Of a DNA stretch of 64,000 nucleotides, positions 1 through 9,424 are shown piece by piece. This stretch comes from Simplicispira hankyongi (GTDB lineage Bacteria; Pseudomonadota; Gammaproteobacteria; Burkholderiales; Burkholderiaceae_C), in NCBI RefSeq assembly GCF_003570885.1, contig NZ_QXJC01000011.1, forward strand, positions 1 through 64,000. Direction: 5' to 3'. A program made the translations under genes and the position numbers. The notes beneath the pieces are model-generated. The model made no database searches, had not been told where the DNA came from, and was given only the letters and a program-made list of their open reading frames with translations. Every line of letters begins with the position of its first letter. Position 1 is the first letter of the stretch.

Positions 1-50
1 AGGCCAAAGCCATGGGCATGCAGCTCGTGCCCTCCGACAACACCGCTTGA
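1..50 (+). CDS. 3' end of an unidentified gene (partial)
   Basis: The frame beginning at base 3 reads AKAMGMQLVPSDNTA and stops at TGA 48-50. Nearly all third codon positions are G or C, as in the real genes of this window. The opposite strand can be read as MVFSSGVVGGHELHAHGFG starting nine bases after the arsR stop, but its third positions are mixed, so the plus-strand reading is preferred. The fragment is too short to assign a family. Confidence 0.4.
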   Translation, partial: AKAMGMQLVPSDNTA

Positions 51-85
51 AAACACCATGAAAATCAATCAGTTATCTGGTGTTT
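51..85. terminator. Weak hairpin between convergent genes
   Basis: AAACACCA (51-58) is the exact inverse of TGGTGTTT (78-85), with a 19-base loop. It lies just after the plus-strand stop and overlaps the last codons of the minus-strand regulator. The stem is AT-rich and the loop long, so terminator activity is only possible. Confidence 0.3.
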
Positions 86-413
86 CTTGAGAGCAGCTGC
101 AAGCCGTTGCCGCAGGGCTCAGGCAAGCGGCTCCTTGGCAGCAGTTTTCGGTGAGGTAGCTCAGCAGCTCGTTCATGGTGGCGAACGACGCGCGATAGAT
201 CAGGTTGCGCCCTTGGCGCTCTTGGCTGATGAGCCCTGAGTGGGCGAGCTCTTTGAGGTGGAAAGACAGCGTGTTGGGCGCGACATCCAGTTGGTCGGCG
301 AGGATTCCGGGAGTGAGCCCAGCGTCGCCTGCCATGACCAACGCGCGAAAGACTCGCAAGCGCACTTCTTGGGCAAGAGCAGCAAGGGATTTGACAACGT
401 CGATTTCTTTCAT
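69..413 (-). CDS. ArsR/SmtB-family metalloregulatory repressor
   Basis: A 114-residue winged-helix protein. ArsR/SmtB proteins bind operator DNA as dimers and release it on binding a metal or metalloid. The helix-turn-helix lies at about residues 35-60 (ILADQLDVAPNTLSFHLKEL) and the wing at 61-75. The classical ELCVCDL arsenic site of the recognition helix is absent. A Cys cluster sits at the C-terminus instead: C91, C92 and C97, plus C105 and C107. This resembles the C-terminal three-cysteine As(III) site of Acidithiobacillus ferrooxidans ArsR, so As(III) or Sb(III) sensing is the best guess. Start at ATG 413. No arsenic resistance gene is visible; any partner would lie left of the window. 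Confidence 0.85.
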   Translation of the reverse strand: MKEIDVVKSLAALAQEVRLRVFRALVMAGDAGLTPGILADQLDVAPNTLSFHLKELAHSGLISQERQGRNLIYRASFATMNELLSYLTENCCQGAACLSPAATACSCSQETPDN

Positions 414-460
414 TTAGCAACTATACAACTATTATTGAAATATTGCAGAGTGCTTTGACT
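414..460 (-). promoter_or_regulatory. AT-rich upstream region of the ArsR gene, possible operator
   Basis: Immediately upstream of the start the sequence becomes AT-rich. Read on the minus strand it carries a direct repeat ATAGTTG-T-ATAGTTG just before the start and an imperfect CAA...TTG dyad around 421-445. AATAAT at 431-436 is a possible -10. ArsR-family repressors usually act on an imperfect dyad over their own promoter, and this is the only candidate here. No strong Shine-Dalgarno is seen. Confidence 0.35.
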
Positions 461-801
461 GGAGCATCGAAAGCCGGCCTGCCAACAGTCAACGCCAAGC
501 TTTAAAGGCCGTGCTGCACCATGGGCGTGTGAGCGGAAAGGCCGGTGGCGCAGTGCACTTGGGGACTCCGGTCATGGTGGTGGGGACGCTCTCGGTGCTG
601 GTGAGTGCAATCCATCGAAAGATCCATTGCCCATGACGAAGTCGCTTGTGCGTGCGGTGAGGTCCGTGCCATAAGCTGTCTGATACACAAGGTTTTCATG
701 ATGGTTACTTTTTGTAATACCATGCCGCGGCAGGCTTGGCTCCGGCTATTGCTGATCGGGGCATTGCATGGCCTGCTACTAATCACGCGGGAGGGTTTTG
801 T
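461..801. other. Intergenic stretch without a convincing gene
   Basis: About 340 bases between the divergent ArsR and GGDEF-EAL genes. Short open frames exist on both strands; a minus-strand one is His-rich. None has a ribosome-binding site or a recognisable product. The last bases (789-795, GGGAGGG) are the Shine-Dalgarno of the next gene. Confidence 0.5.
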
Positions 802-3351
802 GTGACCGTGAACCCGTCAGTGCGCCTATCCGACTCGGCGGTGCCTGCTGCTCATACGGCGTGGCCGGCTGCGCTGGCGAGCGTGCCCGCCATGCTCGAT
901 GCAGTGCCAGTGGCGCTCCTCCATTTTCAAATGGAAGGCGCTGAGTTGCGCTTGCAGTTTGCCAATGCTGCGGCACACCGCCTGCATGGCCTGCGGGCCG
1001 TGCGCACGCCTGCGGTGTCGGCTGCCAAGGTGTTTGTGTTGCTCGTGGGCACGCACTTGCTTGAGCAGTTGCACGCTGTGGCGCACTCGGGGGTACCGCT
1101 CGATTGCCAGCATGTGCTGCGTGACCAGGGGCAGTTGCGTCTGGCCTGGAAAATTCATGCAGAGTGCACACAGAAAAACCACGTTCTGGTGACGGTGCAG
1201 GACATCGCTGAATCCGAGGCCTTGGCGGGCAGTCTGTTGCACGCCCAAAGCACGCTGGCCGAAACCCAGCGCGAACTGCGTGAACAAACCGAGGTGTTTG
1301 GGACCATGGAGAGCATGGGGCGCTCGGGCTATTGGCGGCGCATACGCGATGAGGGCGAATCGGTGCTGCTGTGGTCGCCCGGCCTGTGCGACATCGCGGG
1401 GCTGGATCGGCAGGAATGGATCAGCACCGAGCGTGCGCTCAGTGGCGTGCTGCCAGAAGATCGACAGGTGTTCGAATCGGCGCACGGAGCCGGCTGCGAC
1501 AGCGATATCGAATACCGCTGGCGCCGGCCCGATGGGCAGGTACGCTGGATGCGCGCGCGCGTGCGCCTGCCGGCGCAGCAGGACGGCGTGCTGGTGGAAA
1601 TGGGCGTGGTGCAGGACGTGACCGACGAGCACCGATCGGCAGAACGCATGCGCGATCAACTGGATTTCATTCAGAGCATTGCCAGCCGTGTCCCGGGGTT
1701 CATTTACCAATGCCGCGTCCACCGGGATGGCAGCCACAGCTTGCCGTACGTGAGCGAGGCGGTCAATGAAATGATGGGCGTGTCCAACACACTCGTGCGC
1801 CAGGACCACCATGCGCTGGAGCGCAACGTCGTCAAAGGCGATATTCCCATGCTGCGCCGTGTGGTGAGGCGTGCCGTGCGCACGCTTGAGCCGTGGCATT
1901 GCGAGTACCGCGTGCAGGCACCAGATGGTTCGGTGCGCTGGCACATGACCAGCGCGGCCTTGCAGGCGGAATCCGACGGCTCGGTCTTGATGCATGGCTA
2001 CACGCAGGACATTACCGACCGCAAGCATGCCGCCCAGGAGATCGAGCGCCTGGCTTTCTACGACCCGCTCACCCAGCTGCCCAATCGCCGCTTGCTGCTC
2101 GATCGGCTCGACCGCTTGGTACTCGGCAGCCAGCGCAGCCACCAGCACGGGGCCTTGTTGTTCATCGACCTGGACAACTTCAAGGACCTGAACGACACGC
2201 TGGGCCATGACATGGGCGATCAACTGCTGATTCAGGTTGCCCAGCGCCTCTTGGGCAGCGTGCGCGAATGCGACACCGTGGCGCGCTTTGGTGGCGATGA
2301 ATTCGTTATCCTGCTCGACGGCCTTCACCGTGACATGGACGAGGCCGCGCGGCAGACCGAGGCCATTGCACGAAAATTGCTTTCGGCGCTGAACCAGTCC
2401 TTCGAACTAGCGGGCCAGAAGCACTACAGCACGCCCAGTATTGGGCTGACGCTGTTCGGCCAGGAGCGGCTGAGTGTGGAAGAGCTCCTCAAGCGAGCCG
2501 ACCTGGCGATGTACGAAGCCAAGGCCGCAGGCCGCAACACCCACCGCTTCTTTGACCCAGGCATGCAGCAGGCGCTGCACGAGCGCTCCAGCCTGGAGGC
2601 CGATCTGCGCCAGGGCCTAGCGGGCGGCGAGCTCTTTGTGCACTACCAGCCGGTGGTCGATCACAAGGGTCGTGTCATGGGTGCCGAGGTGCTGGCCCGC
2701 TGGAGCCACCCGGTGCGCGGCGCCATCAGCCCGCTGGAGTTCATTCCCCTGGCTGAGCAGACCGGCCTTATCCTGCCCTTGGGCAAGCAGGTGATGCGCA
2801 GCGCCTGCGAGCAACTGGTGCAGTGGGCCAAACATTCACACACGGCGCACCTGAGCATTGCCGTCAACGTCAGCGCCCGGCAGTTTCGCCAAGCCGATTT
2901 TGCTGCCCAGGTGATGCAAATCCTCCAGGAGACGGGCGCGAACCCGTTCAGGCTCACGCTCGAACTGACCGAGAGCCTGCTGCTCGGCGATATCGAGGAG
3001 GCGATACAGCGCATGGTGCAGCTCAAGCGCGAAGGCGTAGGCTTTGCTTTGGACGACTTTGGCACAGGCTACTCCAGCCTGAGTTACTTGAAGCGTTTGC
3101 CTTTGGACCAGGTGAAGATCGACCGGGGTTTTGTGCGCGATGTGCTGACCGACCCGAACGATGCCGCCATTGTGCGCAGCATCCTGGCGCTGGCGCAAAG
3201 CCTCGACCTGGAGGTCGTGGCAGAAGGGGTCGAGACGGCTGGGCAACTGGGCTTTTTGCGCCTGCACGGTTGCGAGAAGTTCCAGGGTTTCCTGTTTGGT
3301 CGCCCAGGCCCTGCCGCAGATATCGAGGCACAGGCCCATGGTGAGGTTTGA
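802..3351 (+). CDS. PAS-GGDEF-EAL protein (cyclic di-GMP turnover)
   Basis: About 849 residues with the start at GTG 802, chosen because GGGAGGG lies six bases upstream; the frame stays open to a TTG at 736, which has no such signal. The N-terminus holds a PAS-like region, then two PAS/PAC units at roughly 170-280 and 287-413. A diguanylate cyclase domain follows with an intact GGDEF at 497-501 and an RxxD inhibitory site (RECD) five residues before it. The EAL phosphodiesterase domain reads EVL at 629-631 and keeps DDFGTGYSSL. Both activities therefore look possible. No membrane segment is seen, so it is probably cytosolic. It is first in an operon with the kinase 39 bases downstream and the HD-GYP protein after that. 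Confidence 0.93.
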   Translation: MTVNPSVRLSDSAVPAAHTAWPAALASVPAMLDAVPVALLHFQMEGAELRLQFANAAAHRLHGLRAVRTPAVSAAKVFVLLVGTHLLEQLHAVAHSGVPLDCQHVLRDQGQLRLAWKIHAECTQKNHVLVTVQDIAESEALAGSLLHAQSTLAETQRELREQTEVFGTMESMGRSGYWRRIRDEGESVLLWSPGLCDIAGLDRQEWISTERALSGVLPEDRQVFESAHGAGCDSDIEYRWRRPDGQVRWMRARVRLPAQQDGVLVEMGVVQDVTDEHRSAERMRDQLDFIQSIASRVPGFIYQCRVHRDGSHSLPYVSEAVNEMMGVSNTLVRQDHHALERNVVKGDIPMLRRVVRRAVRTLEPWHCEYRVQAPDGSVRWHMTSAALQAESDGSVLMHGYTQDITDRKHAAQEIERLAFYDPLTQLPNRRLLLDRLDRLVLGSQRSHQHGALLFIDLDNFKDLNDTLGHDMGDQLLIQVAQRLLGSVRECDTVARFGGDEFVILLDGLHRDMDEAARQTEAIARKLLSALNQSFELAGQKHYSTPSIGLTLFGQERLSVEELLKRADLAMYEAKAAGRNTHRFFDPGMQQALHERSSLEADLRQGLAGGELFVHYQPVVDHKGRVMGAEVLARWSHPVRGAISPLEFIPLAEQTGLILPLGKQVMRSACEQLVQWAKHSHTAHLSIAVNVSARQFRQADFAAQVMQILQETGANPFRLTLELTESLLLGDIEEAIQRMVQLKREGVGFALDDFGTGYSSLSYLKRLPLDQVKIDRGFVRDVLTDPNDAAIVRSILALAQSLDLEVVAEGVETAGQLGFLRLHGCEKFQGFLFGRPGPAADIEAQAHGEV

Positions 3352-3390
3352 AGCACCGAAGCATGGCTCCGGCGGCGGGAAGCGCCTGCC

Positions 3391-6300
3391 ATGCTGATGG
3401 GCGCTCCTGCGGAGCAGCGCGTGCCCTGGTTCAGGGGGGTTGTGGCCGTGCTGTTGTTTTCGCTTGTGGGCGCTTGGCTCGCGGTGCTGGCGTTGCACGA
3501 GCAGCGCTTGGCCGAGCGACAGGTGCTGCGACAAAAAGTGCTCTCACGCGCCAGCAATGTACTGGCCGAGCACTCTACCCACAGTGCTGTGGTGGGCGCT
3601 GTGGCGCTCATGGGTCTGAACGAACCCTTGCTGAAAGCCGTGGCGCTAGGGGTGCGAGCGCCCGATGCCCCTGCTGCTCTGGGAGCGCTCGCCGCCGCAC
3701 GCGAACGCTTTGGACTCGACGGTGCGTACGTGATCAATGCCCACGGAATCGTCGTGGCGCATCAGACGGCAGGTGCCAGCTCCACAGGTCTCGATGTCGG
3801 TTTTCGTCCGTATTTTCAACAGGCCATGCGGGGCCAGATCGGCATCTACGCGGCCATTGGCTCCAAGACGAACACCCGTGGTCTCTACATTGCCGCGCCG
3901 CTGTATGCGGGCAGCACGGTGCAGACGCCCATCTTGGGTGCGGTGATGTTCAAGCTGCCGTTTGCTGTCGTGGACGCTGCGCTTGCTGGTACGGGCCTGA
4001 CGGCGCTGCTGCTTTCGCCACAGGGGGTGGTGATGGCCTCCAGCCGCCCTGAATGGTTGTACGCGCTGACCCCACCACTGACGCAGAGCCGCATTGACGC
4101 CATTGCGCGCCTGGGTCAGTTGGGCCACTATTTCGATAACGGGGTGGCCTCGGAGTTGCCCTTTTCATTGGGCTTGTCGAAGGTTCTGATCGACGGAGTC
4201 CCGCAAGCTGTGGAGCACCAGGAGATGGACTGGGGCGACCCTGGAGGCCCCTGGTCCATGGTGGTACTGGAAGACATCTCACAGGTCATGCCATGGCCGG
4301 TGCGCCTGCGCTACGGGGGCATGGCTTTTGTGTTCTTGGCTTTGCTGGGCCTGTTGGTGCTCGAATTGCTGCGCAACCGCGCCCGTATCGCGGCCACGCA
4401 GCAGCGCCTGTTCGTGCTGGGCGCGGCGCTGGAGAACAGTCCTCTGGGCGTGGTGGTGACCGATGCCCAGGGGGTGATCGAATGGGTCAATCCTGAATTC
4501 GAGCGCAATACCGGCTATTGCCTCGATGAGGTACGGGGCCACAAGCCCTCACTGCTGGCCAGCGGCAAGACACCCATGCAGACCTTCAACGGTATGTGGG
4601 CCGCTGTCATGACCGGGCATGCGTGGAAGGGGCATTTCATCAACCGCCGCAAAGATGGCACCGAATACCACGAGGAGGCAACGCTCTCGCCCGTGCGCAA
4701 TGCGCGTGGGGTCTGCGTCGGCATGGTGGGCCTGCACCAAGAGGTCTCGCAGCGTATGCGCGAGCAGGAAAAATTGCGGCGCAGCGAGCGCAGGCTGAAG
4801 GAGTTGCTGGAGCAACAGAACGCCATTTTTGACAATGCGCCGCCCGTGCTGCTGACATGTGACGGTGCCATGCACCTGTTCAATCCGGCTTTCGTGGCCT
4901 TGCTGGGCGGCACCCCCGAGCAGTTGCAGGACCAGCGCGTGAGCATGCTGTTTGGTAGCCCGGAGCAGCATGCCGCATTTGCCGCATACGTGGCGCCGCA
5001 GCTCGCGCAGGGCCTGCCGGTGCGCGAGAACTGGGCCGTGCAGCGGCTGGATGGCCGTGTGATAGACGTTCGCATGTCGGGGCGCGCCGTGCATCTGGAT
5101 GGGTACCCCAATGCCGCCTTGTGGGTCATTGAGGATGTGACCGAGGTGCACCGCGCTGAACGCACCATGCGCGAGACGAGCGAGCGCCTGGAGTTGGTGC
5201 AAGAGGCAGGAAAAACGGCCGTTTTCGATGTGGACCTGCGCATCGGGCGCTGCCTCTGGCGCGAGAAGATCGAAGGGGTAGAGGGCATCACCGAGCGGGT
5301 ATTTGACGACTGGCGTGCCATCTGGCTTGACCGTCTGTGGCCAGCGGACAGCGCCGCTGCCATGGCGCGCATAGACGCAGCGCTGCAGGGCGATACCTGC
5401 AGTTTCCACGATGCCTGGCGCCTGCAGCGTCTTGAAGAGGGAGTGCGCTGGTACGCCTGCACCGCCCATATCCAGCGCGACGGCGAGGGCAAGGCCGAGC
5501 GCATCGTCGGCGTTATCGTGGATATCGACGCCTACAAGAAGCTCGAAGAGCAGGTGGCGGCCCAGGTGCAGTTCCAGCAGGTGCTGATGGACACCATCCC
5601 GGTGCCCATTTTTTATAAGGACGACCAGGGCCGTTATCTGGGATTCAACCGGGCCTATGAGCAAGCATTTGGAATTCGGCGTGAGGACTTCCTGGGCCGG
5701 ACGGTGCAAAGCCTGGTGTATTTGTCGCAGGATGCACGCGACCGCTTCGAGGCCGATGCGCAGGCGGCGCTGCAGGGGGGCACGGCCGTGCACCGCGAGA
5801 TCGTCATGCCCCAGGCAGACGGGCAGCCGCACCACATGCTGTTCTGGTTGCAGGGTTTTCGCCGGCCTGATGGTGCGCCGGGCGGGGTGATTGGTGTCTT
5901 TGTGGACATCAGCGACCGCGAACGCGTGCAACAGGAGCTGCGCCATGCCAAGGAGCTTGCCGAAGAAGCCACGGCGCTCAAATCCAACTTCCTCGCCAAC
6001 ATGAGCCACGAAATCCGTACGCCCATGAACGCCATCATCGGAATGTCGCACCTGGCGCTCAGGTCGGGGTTGAACCAGCGACAGCACGATTACGTCAGCA
6101 AGATCGGCCAGGCCAGCCAACACCTGATGGGGGTGATCAACGATATTCTTGATTTTTCGCGCATTGAGGCGGGCAAGCTGCGCATCGAAGCACAGCCTTT
6201 CGTGCTCGACCAGGTGCTGGGTGGTGTCGTCGATGTGGTGAGCCACAAGGCCAGTGCACAGGGCTTGGAGCTTATTTGCGATGTGGCGCCCGACGTGCCG

Positions 6301-8301
6301 CCCAATCTCGTGGGGGATGCCTTGCGCATCGGGCAGATTCTCATCAACTACACCAACAACGCCATCAAGTTCACCGAGCGCGGCGAGGTGGGCATTGTGG
6401 TGCGCGTGCAGCAGCGGCAGGGCGAGCAGGTCCTGCTGCGTTTCGAGGTGCGGGACACCGGAATTGGTCTCGCCCCCGAGCAGATTGAGCGCCTGTTCCA
6501 GAGTTTCCAGCAGGCCGACACCTCCACCACGCGCCGCTATGGTGGCACGGGCCTGGGGTTGGCCATCAGCAAAAGTCTGGCCGAACTCATGGGCGGCGAG
6601 GTGGGCGTGCGCAGCCTGCCGGGGCAGGGCTCCACCTTCTGGTTTACCGTGCCGGTGCAACGCGGCGCACCGGCACGGCCTCTGCTACCGGCCCCTGATT
6701 TGCGCGGCCTGCGGGTGCTGGTGGTGGACGACAACGCGCATGCCGCCACGGTGATCGCCGAGATGCTGCAATCCATGAGCTTTGAAGTCGAGCAGGCCCA
6801 TTCGGGCGCCGAGGCGCTGCGGGCCTTGCAACGCGCCACGCCGCAGGGGCAGGCCTTTGACCTGGTCGTACTCGACTGGCAGATGCCAGGGATGGATGGC
6901 CTGGAGCTCGCGCGGCGCATTGGTGAGCTGCGCCTGCCACGGCTGCCGCGGCGCGTCATGGTGACCGGCTTTGGCCGTGAAGACGTGCTGGGCTCCGCGC
7001 GGCGCCAGGGGATTGAAGAGGTGCTCATCAAACCAGTGAGTGCCTCCGTCATGTTCGACACGCTGATGGCCGTCCTGGGTGACCACGGCGAGCTTGCGAC
7101 GGACTCTGTCGCAGCGGCGCCACTGTCGCTTGCCTGTGGCAGTCCGCAGTTCGCTGCCTTGCGCGGTGCGCGTGTGTTGGTGGTCGAAGACAACGAACTC
7201 AACCAGCAGGTGGCGCGTGAAATGCTGGAAGAGGTGGGCGTGGTGGTGGAGGTTGCCAGCAACGGCGAGGAGGGCGTGGCCATGGCGAGCGCGCGGCCCT
7301 TTGACCTGGTCCTGATGGACATGCAAATGCCGGTGATGGATGGGCTGGAGGCCACGCGCAAGCTGCGTGCCGAACCCCGCTTGTCGGCGCTGCCCGTGAT
7401 CGCCATGACCGCCAACGCGCTGGAGGCCGATCGCGAGCGTTGCCTGGATGCCGGCATGAACGACCATCTGGCCAAACCCATGGCCGCGGAAAGCCTGTGG
7501 AAGACCCTGCAGCGCTGGCTCGCGCCAGCCGCCCGGGGTGCTGCGGACACGCCAGCCACCGTCGACAGGCCCGGAGCGGGCGCGGCTTTGGACGACACCG
7601 TGCTGCCAGCGGTTCCGGGCTTGAATCTGGTGCAGGGTTTGCGCAGCACCATGGGCCGGCGCGCGCTCTACGCCGAGACATTGCGGCGCTTTCTCGGGAG
7701 CCAGGAGCATGCGCCGGCACGCATCGGCGAAGCATTGGCCGCGGGCCATGGCGAAATTGCGCTGCGCGAGGCCCACACCTTGCGCGGCCTTGCGGGCATG
7801 GTCGGGGCCACGGCAGTACAAGACAGTGCTGAGCGGCTTGAAGAGGCGCTTCGCAACGGCCCCCAAGATGATGAAGCCGTGCGGCCTTTGCTGGAGGCGC
7901 TGAAGGCGAATGTGGACCAATTGGTGCAATCACTGCAGCCCTGGCGTGGGCGGGTGCAGGGGCCTGCTGGTGGTGCTTTGCCCGGGGCGGCTGCAGCAAG
8001 TCTGGCAACGGGTGGATCGGCCCGGCAGGACCCTGCTTTGCGCGAGGCAATCAACACCGCGCTGCAGCAATTGCACGAGCTGTTGCAGCGCGACGACCCG
8101 GCAGCGGTCGTCTTTGTGCAGCGCCATGCCGCGCTGCTGCAGCAGGCCTTGGGTTCGGCACTGCCCGCGCTCCAGGCCCACCTTGAACAGTTTGACTACG
8201 AAAACGCGTTGCGGCTCTTGGACGGGCAGCGCGTGGCGTTGGCACAAGCGCCCGGCTATCCGCCAAGGCACCGCCGCAAAGGGAGTTCCCATGCAACGTG
8301 A
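3391..8301 (+). CDS. Hybrid sensor histidine kinase with 2 receivers and Hpt
   Basis: A 1636-residue membrane phosphorelay protein. In order: membrane segment ~13-33; an extracytoplasmic sensor region ~34-300; second membrane segment ~305-327; four PAS/PAC units (~337-455, 468-590, 595-717, 725-843); a DHp domain with NMSHEIRTPMN and phosphoacceptor H873; an HATPase domain (~960-1090); receiver 1 with D1162; receiver 2 with D1310; and an Hpt domain with H1462 in AHTLRGLAGMVGA. A helical tail of ~110 residues ends the protein. Everything needed for an internal His-Asp-His relay is present. The next gene overlaps its end by 11 bases and carries a receiver, so it is the likely output. ATG 3391 is used; ATG 3397 is equally possible. 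Confidence 0.92.
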   Translation: MLMGAPAEQRVPWFRGVVAVLLFSLVGAWLAVLALHEQRLAERQVLRQKVLSRASNVLAEHSTHSAVVGAVALMGLNEPLLKAVALGVRAPDAPAALGALAAARERFGLDGAYVINAHGIVVAHQTAGASSTGLDVGFRPYFQQAMRGQIGIYAAIGSKTNTRGLYIAAPLYAGSTVQTPILGAVMFKLPFAVVDAALAGTGLTALLLSPQGVVMASSRPEWLYALTPPLTQSRIDAIARLGQLGHYFDNGVASELPFSLGLSKVLIDGVPQAVEHQEMDWGDPGGPWSMVVLEDISQVMPWPVRLRYGGMAFVFLALLGLLVLELLRNRARIAATQQRLFVLGAALENSPLGVVVTDAQGVIEWVNPEFERNTGYCLDEVRGHKPSLLASGKTPMQTFNGMWAAVMTGHAWKGHFINRRKDGTEYHEEATLSPVRNARGVCVGMVGLHQEVSQRMREQEKLRRSERRLKELLEQQNAIFDNAPPVLLTCDGAMHLFNPAFVALLGGTPEQLQDQRVSMLFGSPEQHAAFAAYVAPQLAQGLPVRENWAVQRLDGRVIDVRMSGRAVHLDGYPNAALWVIEDVTEVHRAERTMRETSERLELVQEAGKTAVFDVDLRIGRCLWREKIEGVEGITERVFDDWRAIWLDRLWPADSAAAMARIDAALQGDTCSFHDAWRLQRLEEGVRWYACTAHIQRDGEGKAERIVGVIVDIDAYKKLEEQVAAQVQFQQVLMDTIPVPIFYKDDQGRYLGFNRAYEQAFGIRREDFLGRTVQSLVYLSQDARDRFEADAQAALQGGTAVHREIVMPQADGQPHHMLFWLQGFRRPDGAPGGVIGVFVDISDRERVQQELRHAKELAEEATALKSNFLANMSHEIRTPMNAIIGMSHLALRSGLNQRQHDYVSKIGQASQHLMGVINDILDFSRIEAGKLRIEAQPFVLDQVLGGVVDVVSHKASAQGLELICDVAPDVPPNLVGDALRIGQILINYTNNAIKFTERGEVGIVVRVQQRQGEQVLLRFEVRDTGIGLAPEQIERLFQSFQQADTSTTRRYGGTGLGLAISKSLAELMGGEVGVRSLPGQGSTFWFTVPVQRGAPARPLLPAPDLRGLRVLVVDDNAHAATVIAEMLQSMSFEVEQAHSGAEALRALQRATPQGQAFDLVVLDWQMPGMDGLELARRIGELRLPRLPRRVMVTGFGREDVLGSARRQGIEEVLIKPVSASVMFDTLMAVLGDHGELATDSVAAAPLSLACGSPQFAALRGARVLVVEDNELNQQVAREMLEEVGVVVEVASNGEEGVAMASARPFDLVLMDMQMPVMDGLEATRKLRAEPRLSALPVIAMTANALEADRERCLDAGMNDHLAKPMAAESLWKTLQRWLAPAARGAADTPATVDRPGAGAALDDTVLPAVPGLNLVQGLRSTMGRRALYAETLRRFLGSQEHAPARIGEALAAGHGEIALREAHTLRGLAGMVGATAVQDSAERLEEALRNGPQDDEAVRPLLEALKANVDQLVQSLQPWRGRVQGPAGGALPGAAAASLATGGSARQDPALREAINTALQQLHELLQRDDPAAVVFVQRHAALLQQALGSALPALQAHLEQFDYENALRLLDGQRVALAQAPGYPPRHRRKGSSHAT

Positions 8302-9415
8302 AAATGGCCTGACCGCCTCGGTTGAATGGCGCGACCGGCACTTGCCCACCGTGCTGGTGGTGGACGATACGCCGGACAACCTGGCATTCATGTCCGAGCT
8401 GCTGGGGGAACACTACCGTGTGAAGGTCGCGAGCAGCGGTGCCCGCGCGCTCAAGGCCGCCCAGGCCGAGCCTGTTCCCGACCTCGTCCTGCTCGACATC
8501 ATGATGCCGGACCTGGACGGCTATGAAGTGTGCAGGCAGCTTAAAGCCACAGCCGCCACGCGCGACATTCCGGTTATTTTTTTGACGGCGCTTGCCGACA
8601 CCGAGGCCGAGCGCAAGGGTTTTGCATTGGGCGCGGTGGATTACGTCACCAAACCCGTGAGCCCGCCCATCTTGCTCGCGCGCGTGCAGACGCATCTGGC
8701 GCTCAAGGCCACGGCGGATTTTCTGCGCGACAAAAGCGCCTACCTGGAGCGCGAAGTGGCCTTGCGCACGCTGGAAGTGCAGGCGATCCAGGACGTTGCC
8801 ATGATGGCGCTGGCCTCACTGGCCGAGACGCGCAACGATGAAACCGGCAACCACATCCGGCGCACGCAGCTGTATGTGAAGGCCTTGGCCGAGAGACTGC
8901 GCACACACCCGCGCTTCGAGCCGGTGCTAAGCCGCTACATGATCGATCTGCTCTACAAATCGGCGCCACTGCACGACATTGGCAAGATTGGTGTCTCCGA
9001 CCTGGTGTTGCTCAAACCCGGCAAGCTCACCGACGAGGAGTTTGAGTTGACCAAGGCGCATGCGCGACTGGGAAGCAAGGCCATCGAGAGCGCCGAACGG
9101 CAGCTTGGCATGCGGGTGCGATTTTTGAGTGTGGCCAAGGAAATGGCCCGCAGCCACCACGAGCGCTGGGACGGCACAGGCTACCCTGACGGCCTGGCCG
9201 GCGACGCCATTCCCGTGCCGGCACGGCTGATGGCGGTGGCCGACGTCTACGACGCGATCATCAGCGAGCGGGTGTACAAAACCGCTGGCACGCACGAGCA
9301 GGCTGGCATCGCCATCGTGAAAGGCCGGGGGACGCAGTTCGATCCGGATGTTGTCGATGCCTTTATCGACATCGCCGAAGAGTTCCACACCATTGCGCTG
9401 AACTATCCGGATTGA
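8291..9415 (+). CDS. Response regulator with HD-GYP phosphodiesterase domain
   Basis: A 374-residue RpfG-type protein. Receiver domain ~18-135 has the acceptor Asp in LVLLDIMMPDLDG and the conserved Lys in YVTKP. A linker leads to an HD-GYP domain (~165-360) with HDIGKIG, HHERWDGTGYPDGL and DVYDAI, so the metal ligands and GYP signature of active c-di-GMP hydrolases are present. ATG 8291 overlaps the kinase gene by 11 bases, which argues for translational coupling. The likely role is to lower c-di-GMP when phosphorylated by the kinase. The frame stays open far upstream, but that part is a shadow of the kinase gene. Confidence 0.92.
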   Translation: MQRENGLTASVEWRDRHLPTVLVVDDTPDNLAFMSELLGEHYRVKVASSGARALKAAQAEPVPDLVLLDIMMPDLDGYEVCRQLKATAATRDIPVIFLTALADTEAERKGFALGAVDYVTKPVSPPILLARVQTHLALKATADFLRDKSAYLEREVALRTLEVQAIQDVAMMALASLAETRNDETGNHIRRTQLYVKALAERLRTHPRFEPVLSRYMIDLLYKSAPLHDIGKIGVSDLVLLKPGKLTDEEFELTKAHARLGSKAIESAERQLGMRVRFLSVAKEMARSHHERWDGTGYPDGLAGDAIPVPARLMAVADVYDAIISERVYKTAGTHEQAGIAIVKGRGTQFDPDVVDAFIDIAEEFHTIALNYPD

Positions 9416-9424
9416 ACGGCTGGC

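Noticed and set aside
502-786. His-rich minus-strand frame of 94 codons upstream of arsR
   Set aside because: It could suggest a metal-binding peptide beside ArsR, but there is no ribosome-binding site, codon use is poor, and it overlaps the leader of the GGDEF-EAL gene.
826-2328. 500-codon antisense frame in the first GGDEF-EAL gene
   Set aside because: No start signal or recognisable domain, and it overlaps a clearly real gene.
4549-6660. 703-codon antisense frame within the hybrid kinase gene
   Set aside because: Shadow of the kinase PAS/HATPase coding sequence; His- and Ala-rich composition typical of antisense frames here.
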